This document shows, one piece after another, positions 17,455 to 25,862 of a stretch of 64,000 nt of DNA. The stretch lies in the NCBI RefSeq assembly GCF_900108085.1, contig NZ_FNVR01000013.1, forward strand, positions 18,491-82,490, in the 5' to 3' direction. This DNA is from Algoriphagus boritolerans DSM 17298 = JCM 18970 (GTDB lineage Bacteria; Bacteroidota; Bacteroidia; Cytophagales; Cyclobacteriaceae). Numbering within the stretch: position 1 is the stretch's first letter; each line of letters opens with the position of its first letter. Below the pieces are notes generated by a model that ran no database searches, was not told where the DNA came from, and saw nothing but the letters and a program-made list of their open reading frames with translations. The position numbers were made by a program, and so were the translations under genes.

Positions 17455-18645
17455 TTACTTTTCAAACAGTCCAATCGTCCCCCCTACCCAATCTTTATCT
17501 TTATTGAATTTGACGCCGATCATCTCACCTCGGCTGAGTCTGACGAGATTTCCTACGATGGTGGGATTTTCATCCTTTTCGGGCCAAAGACAAAGCACCC
17601 GCACCTCGACTTTCACCTGGCCATCAGGCGATTTTACAACGGGAGCATAGTGAACTTTTTTTTGCAAAATATAGAGATCCTTCTCGGTAATGGCCTCCAC
17701 ATCTTCTCTTTTGACATGAAAAATCACCCCTGCACCGGAAAATGAAAAAAGGGGTTTCAACACGTAATTTTCCAGGTCTTCGGGAATCGATTCCAGTTCA
17801 CTCAGCAACTTGGTCTCAATAAAATATGGGCCATGGAGGTAGGGAAGTATGAATTTTGAGATCCGCGTGTACCAATTCGGGTGACCGGCCCACTCCACAT
17901 CCAACTCTTCTTCAAAGCTGAAATCAAGGTTAAGGTCCTTTCTCAAATCAAGTTCATCAAAAATCACCCGATTGTAGATCCTTCTGATTCGTTTCTTTTC
18001 TCCGGCTGAATTTGTATAAAACAACTGCTTCCCTTCCTTGATCACTTCTGTCACACAAACAATTGGAATTCCAAGATCCCTATTGGCATAGTAAAAGTCA
18101 ATTTTGGTGTTTTGCTTTTCGGGTTCGATCTCCAATAAAACCACTTCCAGAGGATCGTATCTCCCCAAAATAACCTCAGTCAACATTCTCAGGTAAACCG
18201 ATTCATCCACTCCATCCGGATAGGGCGAAAGTTCATTTAAAAATGGATAATAGGTTAAAATCTTGCGATAAAGATTAAACTGGAAATTGAAAATGGAGGG
18301 AAATCCCTGAACTTCGATCAGTTTGGGGACAATTTTTCCATGCTCCTGGCAAACTCCAAAATCAATGGCCAAAAACTGTGTATGTGCATCTTCATTTGGC
18401 ACAGCGGTATTCAACTCAATGGATCGCCGGGTCAAGTCCTTGAAGTCAGGTCGTTTGATAAAGTCAATTACCCTTTGACTCGCTTCCAGGATTTGCTTAC
18501 TAAGGTTTTTAGGAATAAAAAATGGAGTTTCTGCAATTCTGAATGTGGGTGCATACTCAAAATCCGAGGCAATATCGGCCAGAAAGGCCTGATACTTTTC
18601 AGGTGAAAATTCGGCATTAAATCGGGTTCTGAAGGATTCAATCAT
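17455..18645 (-). CDS. ATP-grasp-like protein of the amide-ligase operon
   Basis: This 396-residue protein is not confidently assigned. The C-terminal third carries YVLKPLFSFSGAGVIF, EVRVLCLWPE and GVKFNKDKDWVGGTIGLF, which look like the nucleotide-binding strand, effector Glu region and C-terminal Asn/Lys block of an ATP-grasp fold, possibly circularly permuted. The N-terminal half contains FGVCQEHGKIVPKLIEVQGFPS, similar to acceptor-binding regions. It is the last gene of a five-gene operon (6-base gap from the amidotransferase), so a second ligase step is plausible. CDS certainty is high, function moderate. Confidence 0.7.
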   Translation of the reverse strand: MIESFRTRFNAEFSPEKYQAFLADIASDFEYAPTFRIAETPFFIPKNLSKQILEASQRVIDFIKRPDFKDLTRRSIELNTAVPNEDAHTQFLAIDFGVCQEHGKIVPKLIEVQGFPSIFNFQFNLYRKILTYYPFLNELSPYPDGVDESVYLRMLTEVILGRYDPLEVVLLEIEPEKQNTKIDFYYANRDLGIPIVCVTEVIKEGKQLFYTNSAGEKKRIRRIYNRVIFDELDLRKDLNLDFSFEEELDVEWAGHPNWYTRISKFILPYLHGPYFIETKLLSELESIPEDLENYVLKPLFSFSGAGVIFHVKREDVEAITEKDLYILQKKVHYAPVVKSPDGQVKVEVRVLCLWPEKDENPTIVGNLVRLSRGEMIGVKFNKDKDWVGGTIGLFEK

Positions 18646-18651
18646 GAAAAA

Positions 18652-19518
18652 TCAAGTCAAAGAAGGCATATTAAGCATTTTTAGTTTTCGAATGGACTGC
18701 TCCAGAAAGTTAGGAACCAGCGTTTCGTTTGTTTTATAAATTTTATTTTCATCGACCAAATCTTCGAGCATGGTTCTAAACTTTGCTTTGCCTTTGAGTT
18801 CGATTATTTTTTCCCGCACCATGGGCTTTTTCAGATGCTCCAGAAAACTCACAGCATCTGCCTCCGGGTGAAACTGCGTCCCCACGATCTCATCAGAAAA
18901 CCTAATACCCATAATCGCCCGCTCATATTCCACATGATTTCGGATTTTCTCCAAGGCAATGATTTTAGCCCCCAAAGCCTTGAATTTTCTTTTGTCGGGC
19001 TGTACCACCTGATAGTCTCTGGAGTCCACCGCCCAAAATGGATTTTCAAGATTTATAAAAAGGGGATCCTGAAGTCCTTCTGCTGTTTTATGGACAGTCA
19101 TCACACCAAATGACGTGGATTTTCGCTTGGTGATTTTACCCAGACCAAAATGCTTACATGCCATCTGAAATGAATGACAGATCAACAGCAGTTGCTTTTT
19201 CTGGGCATGGTTCATATTCCAAATCCAGACTTGGTCCAAAAAATCATTATACATCAAATCCCAGTTGCCGTCTCCCTCGCATGGATTTCCAGGCCCACCC
19301 GTAGAGATGAACAAGTCGAAATTTCGGATGTCAGGAATTTCTGCTTTTCCCCTTACATCAAATTCACGATAACTAATTTCTTCAGAAAATCTGGAAAGGA
19401 TGTCATGGATGCACCGCATTCCCTGATTGGGCTCGCCATCATACATATCCAAAATAGCCAGATTTACTTTTTTCTTTCCCACGGAACTTTTGCTTTTCGT
19501 TGGAACAAAGGTAATCAA
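18652..19518 (-). CDS. Class I glutamine amidotransferase-like protein
   Basis: The 288-residue protein has a GATase1-type triad: the nucleophile Cys in LLLICHSFQMACKHFG and the His/Glu pair in GTQFHPEADAVSF. An oxyanion-type loop is at STGGPGNPCEG. Class I amidotransferase domains release ammonia from glutamine or hydrolyse gamma-glutamyl bonds. It is 4 bases after the GCS2 ligase gene, so it could supply ammonia to, or remove glutamyl groups added by, its neighbours. The residues after the GATase domain (about 240-288) form a helical tail of unknown use. Confidence 0.85.
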   Translation of the reverse strand: MITFVPTKSKSSVGKKKVNLAILDMYDGEPNQGMRCIHDILSRFSEEISYREFDVRGKAEIPDIRNFDLFISTGGPGNPCEGDGNWDLMYNDFLDQVWIWNMNHAQKKQLLLICHSFQMACKHFGLGKITKRKSTSFGVMTVHKTAEGLQDPLFINLENPFWAVDSRDYQVVQPDKRKFKALGAKIIALEKIRNHVEYERAIMGIRFSDEIVGTQFHPEADAVSFLEHLKKPMVREKIIELKGKAKFRTMLEDLVDENKIYKTNETLVPNFLEQSIRKLKMLNMPSLT

Positions 19519-19522
19519 TCAC

Positions 19523-20641
19523 TCAAATCCCCTCTGTAAACTTGCTTGTAATAAAATCCACTACCGCCTCCAGACTGCCTGTTTTTTCATATACATCTAG
19601 CTGCTGATCGGCACCGGTACCCCGTTCTAATATTTTGTGAACATAGTTGATCTCCTCTCTACTGCCTAACTCATCGACCACATCCTCCACAAAATCCAAA
19701 AGCTCCATGATCAATTCCTTGGTCGGGACTTCTATTTTCCTTCCAAAATCAATCAAAAGTCCATCGACACCATTTCGGGCCGCACGGAATTTATTCTCCC
19801 GGATCAAAGCGATCCGGTAGATATTAAAGCTGGTATTACTGAGTAATAACTTATACAATTTGGCTACCACGGCCTGAATCAAAGCTACGATGCAAATGGT
19901 CTCATCTACGGTGAGACACATATCGCAAATCCGAAACTCGATGGTGCTGAAAAAAGGATGCATGCGCAGATCCCACCAGATTTTCTTCGGATTATCGATA
20001 CAATTTGTTTTAACCAAAATCTCCAAAAAATTATCATACGACTGCACCGAGTCAAAATACTCCGGGAGGCCCGTTCTGGGGAATTTGGCAAAAACTTTAG
20101 CCCGAAATGCTTTGAATCCCGTATTCCTTCCTTCCCAAAATGGAGAGTTGGTCGTCAACGCATAAATGTGCGGTAAGAAATAACAGGCCTGATTCATAAG
20201 CTGAAGTGCTGTTTCCCTGTTTTCAATCCCCACATGGACATGCAGTCCAAAAATCAGATTGGATCGGGCAATGTCTTTCAATTCATTGACGATGTCATGA
20301 TAGCGCGGGTCATCGGTGATTTCCTGATCCTGCCATTTGGAAAAAGGATGGGTACTGGAAGCCCCCACCACCAAGCCTTGCACGGAAGCGAGCTCGAAGA
20401 TTTTATTCCGGAGGAAAGCTACCTCCTTTCTAGCCTCGGCTACATTTTGGCAAATATTTGTCCCTACCTCCACCACGGATTGGTGCATTTCGGCCTTGAC
20501 CTGTTCCTTTAGCGTAATTTTCCCTCCCTCCACTATCTTAGACATGTGAGAGCGAAGATCCCGCGTGACCGGATCAATAATCATGTATTCTTCTTCCACT
20601 CCCAAGGTGAATTGCGGGAGTTTTTTCGAAACATTTGCCAT
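19523..20641 (-). CDS. Carboxylate-amine ligase, GCS2/YbdK family
   Basis: The protein opens with FTLGVEEEYMIID and continues with HQSVVEVGTNICQNVAEAR, the signatures of the GCS2 (COG2170) glutamine-synthetase-like fold. Such enzymes activate a carboxylate with ATP and join it to an amine; E. coli YbdK makes gamma-glutamylcysteine weakly. The 372-residue length is standard. It lies in a minus-strand operon between an ATP-grasp ligase (10-base gap) and a glutamine amidotransferase (4-base gap), so its amide product is probably handled by them. Substrate unknown. Confidence 0.92.
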   Translation of the reverse strand: MANVSKKLPQFTLGVEEEYMIIDPVTRDLRSHMSKIVEGGKITLKEQVKAEMHQSVVEVGTNICQNVAEARKEVAFLRNKIFELASVQGLVVGASSTHPFSKWQDQEITDDPRYHDIVNELKDIARSNLIFGLHVHVGIENRETALQLMNQACYFLPHIYALTTNSPFWEGRNTGFKAFRAKVFAKFPRTGLPEYFDSVQSYDNFLEILVKTNCIDNPKKIWWDLRMHPFFSTIEFRICDMCLTVDETICIVALIQAVVAKLYKLLLSNTSFNIYRIALIRENKFRAARNGVDGLLIDFGRKIEVPTKELIMELLDFVEDVVDELGSREEINYVHKILERGTGADQQLDVYEKTGSLEAVVDFITSKFTEGI

Positions 20642-20651
20642 AATCTTGTTC

Positions 20652-21608
20652 TTAAAAACGTTTAGCCATTTCGACCGAATTTTTCATAAATGTTCCCCAA
20701 GTCAGGTTCATCTTCCCGGTTTTTTGGGCTTTGGCATAAGCTATCGCCATTTTTGCAGCTTCCTCTACCACCCAGTCAAAGTTTGCCTGACCTACCGAAT
20801 TGATGTCCGCATCCGGGGCCGGATTGCCAAAATCAATGGCGTACGGAATCCCATCCCGCACCGCAAATTCAACCGTATTGAAATCATAGCCCAATCCCGT
20901 GCAAAGCTTGATGGTGTAATCTTTCACGGTATTGAGTAGCTTTTTGGAAGCGGGGGCTTTATCGACCACATAGCGCAAGTGATGCGGATTTCGGGGTTCA
21001 TATTCCATGATTCTTACAGCCTTGCCTCCCAGGCAGTACACTCTGAAATATTCGTCAAAAAGGATTTCCTCCTGAAGCAGCATCACCAGTTGACCCGTCT
21101 CAGGATGTTTTTGGAAAAACTCCTCCTTATTTTCCAGCCTATAGACATGCTTCCAACCTCCGCCTGCATAGGGTTTCATGTAGGCTGGAAAACCCGTGTA
21201 ATTGAAGATACCCTCCCAATCCAAAGGAGCGACCAGATTTCGGAATGACTTGGCTGTAGTATCATCAGGATGCTTGGCAGAAGGTAAAATCACCGTTTTG
21301 GGCAGAGGAACCCCAAGCTGATCAGCCAGACAATTATTAAAAAACTTGTCATCCGCACTCCACCAAAATGGATTGTTGATGACCGCAGTCCCCGTCAGGG
21401 CAGCATTTTTCAAATACGCTCTATAAAAGGGTACATCCTGAGAAATCCGGTCAATAATCACCGCGTATTCCGTCAGGTGATTTTGAATGACCTTGTCGAT
21501 CTGAACGATTTCAGCTGTAATCCCCTTAGGAGCTAGTTGATTTACCCGCTCTATAAAAGCATGAGGAAACGTGTCCTCCATGCCGAAAAGTATCCCGATT
21601 TTTTTCAT
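20652..21608 (-). CDS. RimK/D-Ala-D-Ala-ligase-like ATP-grasp protein
   Basis: The 318-residue product from the ATG at 21608 (MKKIGILFGMEDTFPHAF) shows an ATP-grasp fold: YMKPYAGGGWKHVYRL holds the lysine/glycine-rich nucleotide loop, LQEEILFDEYFRVYCLGG the hinge and FNTVEFAVRDGIPYAIDFGNPAPD the metal-binding acidic and Asn residues. The longer frame from 21809 would overlap the esterase gene by 176 bases and is rejected. It would ligate a carboxylate to an amine with ATP. Second gene of the operon, 25 bases after the esterase. Confidence 0.88.
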   Translation of the reverse strand: MKKIGILFGMEDTFPHAFIERVNQLAPKGITAEIVQIDKVIQNHLTEYAVIIDRISQDVPFYRAYLKNAALTGTAVINNPFWWSADDKFFNNCLADQLGVPLPKTVILPSAKHPDDTTAKSFRNLVAPLDWEGIFNYTGFPAYMKPYAGGGWKHVYRLENKEEFFQKHPETGQLVMLLQEEILFDEYFRVYCLGGKAVRIMEYEPRNPHHLRYVVDKAPASKKLLNTVKDYTIKLCTGLGYDFNTVEFAVRDGIPYAIDFGNPAPDADINSVGQANFDWVVEEAAKMAIAYAKAQKTGKMNLTWGTFMKNSVEMAKRF

Positions 21609-21633
21609 AATTATGTAGGCTAAAATTGATGTA

Positions 21634-22347
21634 TTAATTGAATTGGATGGTAGATAAATAGTGTGGGAACATTTCTTTCCAAATCGGCCAATCGTGCTTC
21701 TTTTCATGGCGAACGTCAAACCAATGGGGCACACCCCGCTTTTCAAGGACATCATGAAGCTTGATATTCGCATCATAGCAAATATCCCAATTGGAAGTTC
21801 CGAGCACAATTTTCATGTTCCAAAGTTCATAGTCCTGTAAACCGGGGAGATATTCCAGCGGGCTGTTGAAGAAAATATCATCGTGCTGATAGCCATCCAT
21901 GAAGCTTCGAATATCAAAAGCTCCACTCATACTGAACATATGACTGACATAGCCCGGATGCCTAAAAGCAAAATTGGCAGCATGATATCCGCCAAAACTA
22001 CAGCCAGCCATTGCGACTTTGGAAACGGGAGTATTCAGGCGAATGCGCTCTACCACTTCATGGCAAATCATTTTATCATAAGCCACGTGATTTTGAATCC
22101 GCTGATGGGGATGAATTCCTTTGTGATAAAAACTCTGTGCATCATTGCTCTCAGGACAAAAGATCTGAATTAGCCCTTGCTCAATAAACCAATGCGCTGA
22201 ACCAATCAGCCCCATGTCCCTATTTTCATGAAATGATCCTTTTGAAGTAGGAAAAAGAATCACAGGAAACCCCGCATGACCAAATACCAACATTTCGACA
22301 TCCCGATGGAGATGAGGCGAATACCATTTGAAATATTCCTCCTTCAT
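21634..22347 (-). CDS. Esterase-family alpha/beta hydrolase
   Basis: The 237-residue protein belongs to the esterase-D/putative esterase branch of alpha/beta hydrolases. The nucleophile elbow is AGCSFGGYHAANFAFRHP, the acid is probably in GTSNWDICYD and the His in KKHDWPIWK. It has no signal peptide and is therefore cytoplasmic. As first gene of the five-gene operon it may load or unload an acyl or ester group for the downstream ligases. The 152-base gap upstream should contain the operon promoter. Confidence 0.88.
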   Translation of the reverse strand: MKEEYFKWYSPHLHRDVEMLVFGHAGFPVILFPTSKGSFHENRDMGLIGSAHWFIEQGLIQIFCPESNDAQSFYHKGIHPHQRIQNHVAYDKMICHEVVERIRLNTPVSKVAMAGCSFGGYHAANFAFRHPGYVSHMFSMSGAFDIRSFMDGYQHDDIFFNSPLEYLPGLQDYELWNMKIVLGTSNWDICYDANIKLHDVLEKRGVPHWFDVRHEKKHDWPIWKEMFPHYLSTIQFN

Positions 22348-22499
22348 TAGATTACAATTTATTTTTTCAAAAAGGCCGTAAGTATCTCAACTGAAATAAA
22401 TTTTGAGCAGCTACACGGGTTGCCTAAGTATTACCAAATACTAGTCAAAATTCATTGAAAAAAAAAAAAGTCACCGAATAAGCAGATGTGAAGGAACGG

Positions 22500-23021
22500 T
22501 TAATTTTTCTGTTCCGCTGAAACTGATTCAGCCTTGGATCGCTTGAAAAAGTGCAAAATCAACCCCAGAATAATGAATACAGCCAAAATTCCGATCATTA
22601 CCCATTTGCTTGTGGTAAAAATCGATGCAAAAACTGCCACAGGTTCATTTCGTTCAGGAAATAACCTAAGCATGCTCAATACCGAAATATTTTCTAAAAA
22701 ATCGAATACCATGATCAGGAATGGAATAAAAACCACCTGCTTTTTCTTCCAGATCTTAACTAAAATCCCTGAAAATAGTAAAAAGTAGATCACGAGATAA
22801 GGCATATCCAATGTCAGAATACCAAAGTGATAGCCTTCCCTTTCATCGGCATCTAATCGACCTAAAGCTTCGTAAGCCTCCTCCACTGAGTATCCAAACT
22901 TCAAATCGAGGGCATGTTCCTTTGGCATGAATGCACTCATTAGGAAATTAGTCATCAGGAATAACAGAAACAGCAAGAGAAGTATCCTCCACTTGCTTAC
23001 AAATAGAAGAAAGGAATTCAT
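22500..23021 (-). CDS. Unknown four-helix membrane protein
   Basis: The 173 residues contain four hydrophobic segments (about 9-29, 70-87, 94-116, 138-158), with a short extracytoplasmic part after the first (HALDLKFGYSVEEAYEALGRLDADER). The YSxEEAYExLxxLxxxxR pattern and helix spacing recur in Bacteroidota proteins of unknown function. No catalytic motif is evident. It is monocistronic, between the amide-ligase operon and the carbonic anhydrase gene, all on the minus strand. Confidence 0.82.
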   Translation of the reverse strand: MNSFLLFVSKWRILLLLFLLFLMTNFLMSAFMPKEHALDLKFGYSVEEAYEALGRLDADEREGYHFGILTLDMPYLVIYFLLFSGILVKIWKKKQVVFIPFLIMVFDFLENISVLSMLRLFPERNEPVAVFASIFTTSKWVMIGILAVFIILGLILHFFKRSKAESVSAEQKN

Positions 23022-23158
23022 GATAGGATGAATGAGCTGGGTTACGCCAGATAAGTAGAGGAAAAACTAAAAGAATTGCAAACTATTTTTTTTGTTTTTT
23101 ACCCATTTCATGCTCAACATGAGCAATTTCCATAATCTCGCAAAATATAACCAAGTTC

Positions 23159-23692
23159 CTAAAGCTTAAATCCTGAGGCCTCATTTTTAAACCATTCCGA
23201 ATACATCGGGTAGTTTTTGGCAGTTCTTAGTATTACCGCTTCCATCTCAGATCCAGTTGGCTTCATCTTTTTTGCAGGGACTCCTGCATAGATGGAGTTG
23301 GCCTCCACCACCGTATTTGCCAAAACTACTGCCCCAGCCGCAATCACTGCGCCCGAATGCACAACTGCCCCATCCATCACTATTGCACCCATCCCGATCA
23401 AGACCCGATCATGAATCGTGCAGCCGTGTACACAGGCATTGTGGGCGATGGATACCTGATTGCCAATATGAGTCGGCGATGTCTGAAAAGTACAGTGGAT
23501 GACAGCACCATCCTGAATATTCGTATCATCCCCAATTCGGATTTCGTGCACATCGCCTCGGATTACTGCATTAAACCAAACTGTGCAGTTTTTGCCCATC
23601 ACCACATCTCCCACAATGGTTGAATTCGGTGCAAGCCAACAATTCTCCCCTAAAACGGGGCTTTTGCCCCGGACTTCCATGATTAATGCCAT
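23159..23692 (-). CDS. Gamma-class carbonic anhydrase-like protein
   Basis: Hexapeptide repeats throughout the 177 residues give a left-handed beta-helix. The three zinc-ligand histidines of the family are visible in GAVIHC, VSIAHNA and ACVHGC, and the Arg/Asp pair is in VIRGDVHEIRIG. YrdA/PaaY-type proteins of this length either hydrate CO2 or have an acyl-CoA-related role; conservation of all His favours metal binding. It is transcribed alone, divergent from the yceI-like gene. Confidence 0.92.
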   Translation of the reverse strand: MALIMEVRGKSPVLGENCWLAPNSTIVGDVVMGKNCTVWFNAVIRGDVHEIRIGDDTNIQDGAVIHCTFQTSPTHIGNQVSIAHNACVHGCTIHDRVLIGMGAIVMDGAVVHSGAVIAAGAVVLANTVVEANSIYAGVPAKKMKPTGSEMEAVILRTAKNYPMYSEWFKNEASGFKL

Positions 23693-23831
23693 TTTTGATT
23701 TGCTTTAGCTCCGGTAAAACTAATTGCTTACAGGATTTTAATTTTTTTTTCAAGTTCGTGAACTTTTTTGAAGGGCATTGGTTTGCGTGTATATACATAC
23801 AAATTTTGAAAACCAATCCAAAAAAAGCACA

Positions 23832-24554
23832 ATGAAATTAACCAAACAAATCGGACTATTCGTAGCAGCATCTATGCTAGCATTTGCATGTGGTGCACCG
23901 AGTGAAACTGTAGAGACTACAGAAGCGCAGGAAGTAGCTGAAGCTACGGGACAAACTTTGGCCTTGAAAACCGACGAAACAGTTATCGCATGGAGAGGCT
24001 ACAAGCCAACCGGTCAGCATTTCGGTAAAATCCCCGCAACTACAGGTGAGCTGGTCGTAGCTGACGGAACTATCAAAGGTGGAACCTTCACTTTCGACAT
24101 CACCGGGTTGACCATCGAAGACATGGAAGCTGGAACGGAAAACCATGGCAAACTTTTTAGCCATTTACAATCAGCGGACTTCTTTGATGCGGCAAATTAT
24201 CCTACCGCTACCTTCGAAATCACAGGGGTGGAACCGTTCACTGCAGGTGACAAAGTGGAGGACAAAGAAGAATTCATTTCCGAAAACACTCCAAATTCAG
24301 CTAGTTCACTATCTCCTGAATCACCAACACACTGGATCAGCGGAAATTTGACGATGAGAGGAACCACCAAAAACATTAAGTTTCCTGCTGCAGTTACCAT
24401 TGCCGATGGCACAGTAAAGGCCAAAGCAGGATTTAACATCGACAGAACTGCCTGGGGTCTTGCTTACGGTGACGAAGCCACAGCAGTTGACAAAGCAAAA
24501 GATCAGTTTATCTACAATACAGTCTCCCTGGTATTGGATGTAACTGCTCAATAA
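23832..24554 (+). CDS. YceI-family lipoprotein
   Basis: From the ATG at 23832 the protein begins with a lipoprotein signal ending AFAC, lipid-bearing Cys20, and continues with an acidic linker and a YceI beta-barrel domain (about 45-240) that binds amphiphilic or isoprenoid molecules in the periplasm. GRDEATAVDKAKDQF-like text near the C-terminus (GDEATAVDKAKDQFIYNT) is the usual family end block. The longer frame from 23778 only adds polar residues ahead of the signal. A strong terminator follows 20 bases after the stop. Confidence 0.92.
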   Translation: MKLTKQIGLFVAASMLAFACGAPSETVETTEAQEVAEATGQTLALKTDETVIAWRGYKPTGQHFGKIPATTGELVVADGTIKGGTFTFDITGLTIEDMEAGTENHGKLFSHLQSADFFDAANYPTATFEITGVEPFTAGDKVEDKEEFISENTPNSASSLSPESPTHWISGNLTMRGTTKNIKFPAAVTIADGTVKAKAGFNIDRTAWGLAYGDEATAVDKAKDQFIYNTVSLVLDVTAQ

Positions 24555-24573
24555 ATACCAACTACCCAATGTC

Positions 24574-24609
24574 AAAAAAGAGGGATTCTTCGGGATTCCT
24601 CTTTTTTTT
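24574..24609 (+). terminator. Rho-independent terminator after the yceI-like gene
   Basis: AAAAAAGAGG and CCTCTTTTTTTT are the outer arms of a stem with a short ATT/ATT inner bulge and a TTCG-containing loop. It lies directly before the pabB-like gene, so the two genes are separate units. Confidence 0.88.
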
Positions 24610-24617
24610 GTACCAAA

Positions 24618-25862
24618 ATGAAATCCTATCCTTTTTTCTATTCGCTGTACTCCTCCCGATGGGAAGAAAAATTATGCCTTTGGGCCGATAAAAATTTCCG
24701 GTTTTTCGCTTTCACATCGGGAAATAATCACGTGTATCCTTCTCAGCCTTTTGATTCATTTTTTTTTGCAGGAAATAAAGAATTGTCCGAAAGTGAAATT
24801 TGGCAAACCGTCAAATTAAAAGTCGGAGTCATTGGATATGATTACAAGAATCGAATTGAAAAATTAAACAGTGACAACCTAGAATTTTTCCCCCTGCCCG
24901 AGCTTTGCTTTTTTGAGCCGGAATTAATATTCAAGCTGGATGCAAAAGGCATTTATTCGTCAAGCGAAATTCCCAAAGCTTATTTGAACGAAATAGAAGC
25001 CCAAATCCTTCCGGCTAATCCATCCCTATCCTGCCAAGTTTCTCCTCAGGTGACACGAGATGAATATCTCCGGAGCGTCCTCAACATCCAAAATGAGATT
25101 TTGGAAGGCAATACTTACGAAACGAATTTCTGTCAGGCATTTTCCGGTTCTTTTGCATCTTGGGCCCCAATCGCTGCGTTTTTCAGATTGAACGAACTTT
25201 CCAAAATGCCTTTTGCCGCATTATTCAAAGCAAAAAATCAATGGCTTCTGTCCGCTTCCCCGGAGCGATTTTTAAAAAAAACCGGTTCAAAACTCATTGC
25301 TCAACCTATCAAAGGCACTATAAAAAGAGGGTTAAATCCTGAGGAAGATGCCGAAAATCGGGAAAAATTGATTTCCAGCGAAAAAGAGCGGGCCGAGAAT
25401 CTGATGATCACCGATCTGATGCGGAATGACCTTGCCAGAGTTTCGAAAACGGGTTCAGTCCGGGTAGAAGAACTATTTGGAATTTATCCCTTTCCACGGG
25501 TATTGCAGATGATCAGCACAGTGAGTTCTGAAATCAAGGATGTGGTGACTTTTGAAAATATAATCCGGGCAACTTTTCCAATGGGAAGCATGACCGGTGC
25601 CCCAAAGATCAGCACGATGAAGATCATTGAGCGGGAAGAATGTTTCAGGCGGGGCTGGTTTTCAGGAGCATTTGGATGGATAGATGAAAATGAAGACTTT
25701 GATTTTTCAGTCGTAATTCGATCTATCATTGCTGATTTGGAAGTAAAAAAGCTCTATTTTGGAGTGGGAAGTGCCATCACCATTGATGCCTCGGCAGAAC
25801 AGGAGTATGATGAGTGCGAGCTGAAAGCCCAGGCCCTTTTTGAGTTGCTTCGTGGAAACTAA
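24618..25862 (+). CDS. pabB: Aminodeoxychorismate synthase component I-like
   Basis: The 414-residue chorismate-binding enzyme has the diagnostic blocks EGNTYETNFCQ, PIKGTIKRG, TDLMRNDLARV and FPMGSMTGAPK, in the right order. PIKGT (rather than PIAGT) is the PabB-type signature, so the product is probably 4-amino-4-deoxychorismate for folate. The N-terminal 120 residues are a shortened, divergent part. The end overlaps the start of dinB by up to 23 bases, suggesting translational coupling, although the functions are unrelated. Confidence 0.9.
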   Translation: MKSYPFFYSLYSSRWEEKLCLWADKNFRFFAFTSGNNHVYPSQPFDSFFFAGNKELSESEIWQTVKLKVGVIGYDYKNRIEKLNSDNLEFFPLPELCFFEPELIFKLDAKGIYSSSEIPKAYLNEIEAQILPANPSLSCQVSPQVTRDEYLRSVLNIQNEILEGNTYETNFCQAFSGSFASWAPIAAFFRLNELSKMPFAALFKAKNQWLLSASPERFLKKTGSKLIAQPIKGTIKRGLNPEEDAENREKLISSEKERAENLMITDLMRNDLARVSKTGSVRVEELFGIYPFPRVLQMISTVSSEIKDVVTFENIIRATFPMGSMTGAPKISTMKIIEREECFRRGWFSGAFGWIDENEDFDFSVVIRSIIADLEVKKLYFGVGSAITIDASAEQEYDECELKAQALFELLRGN

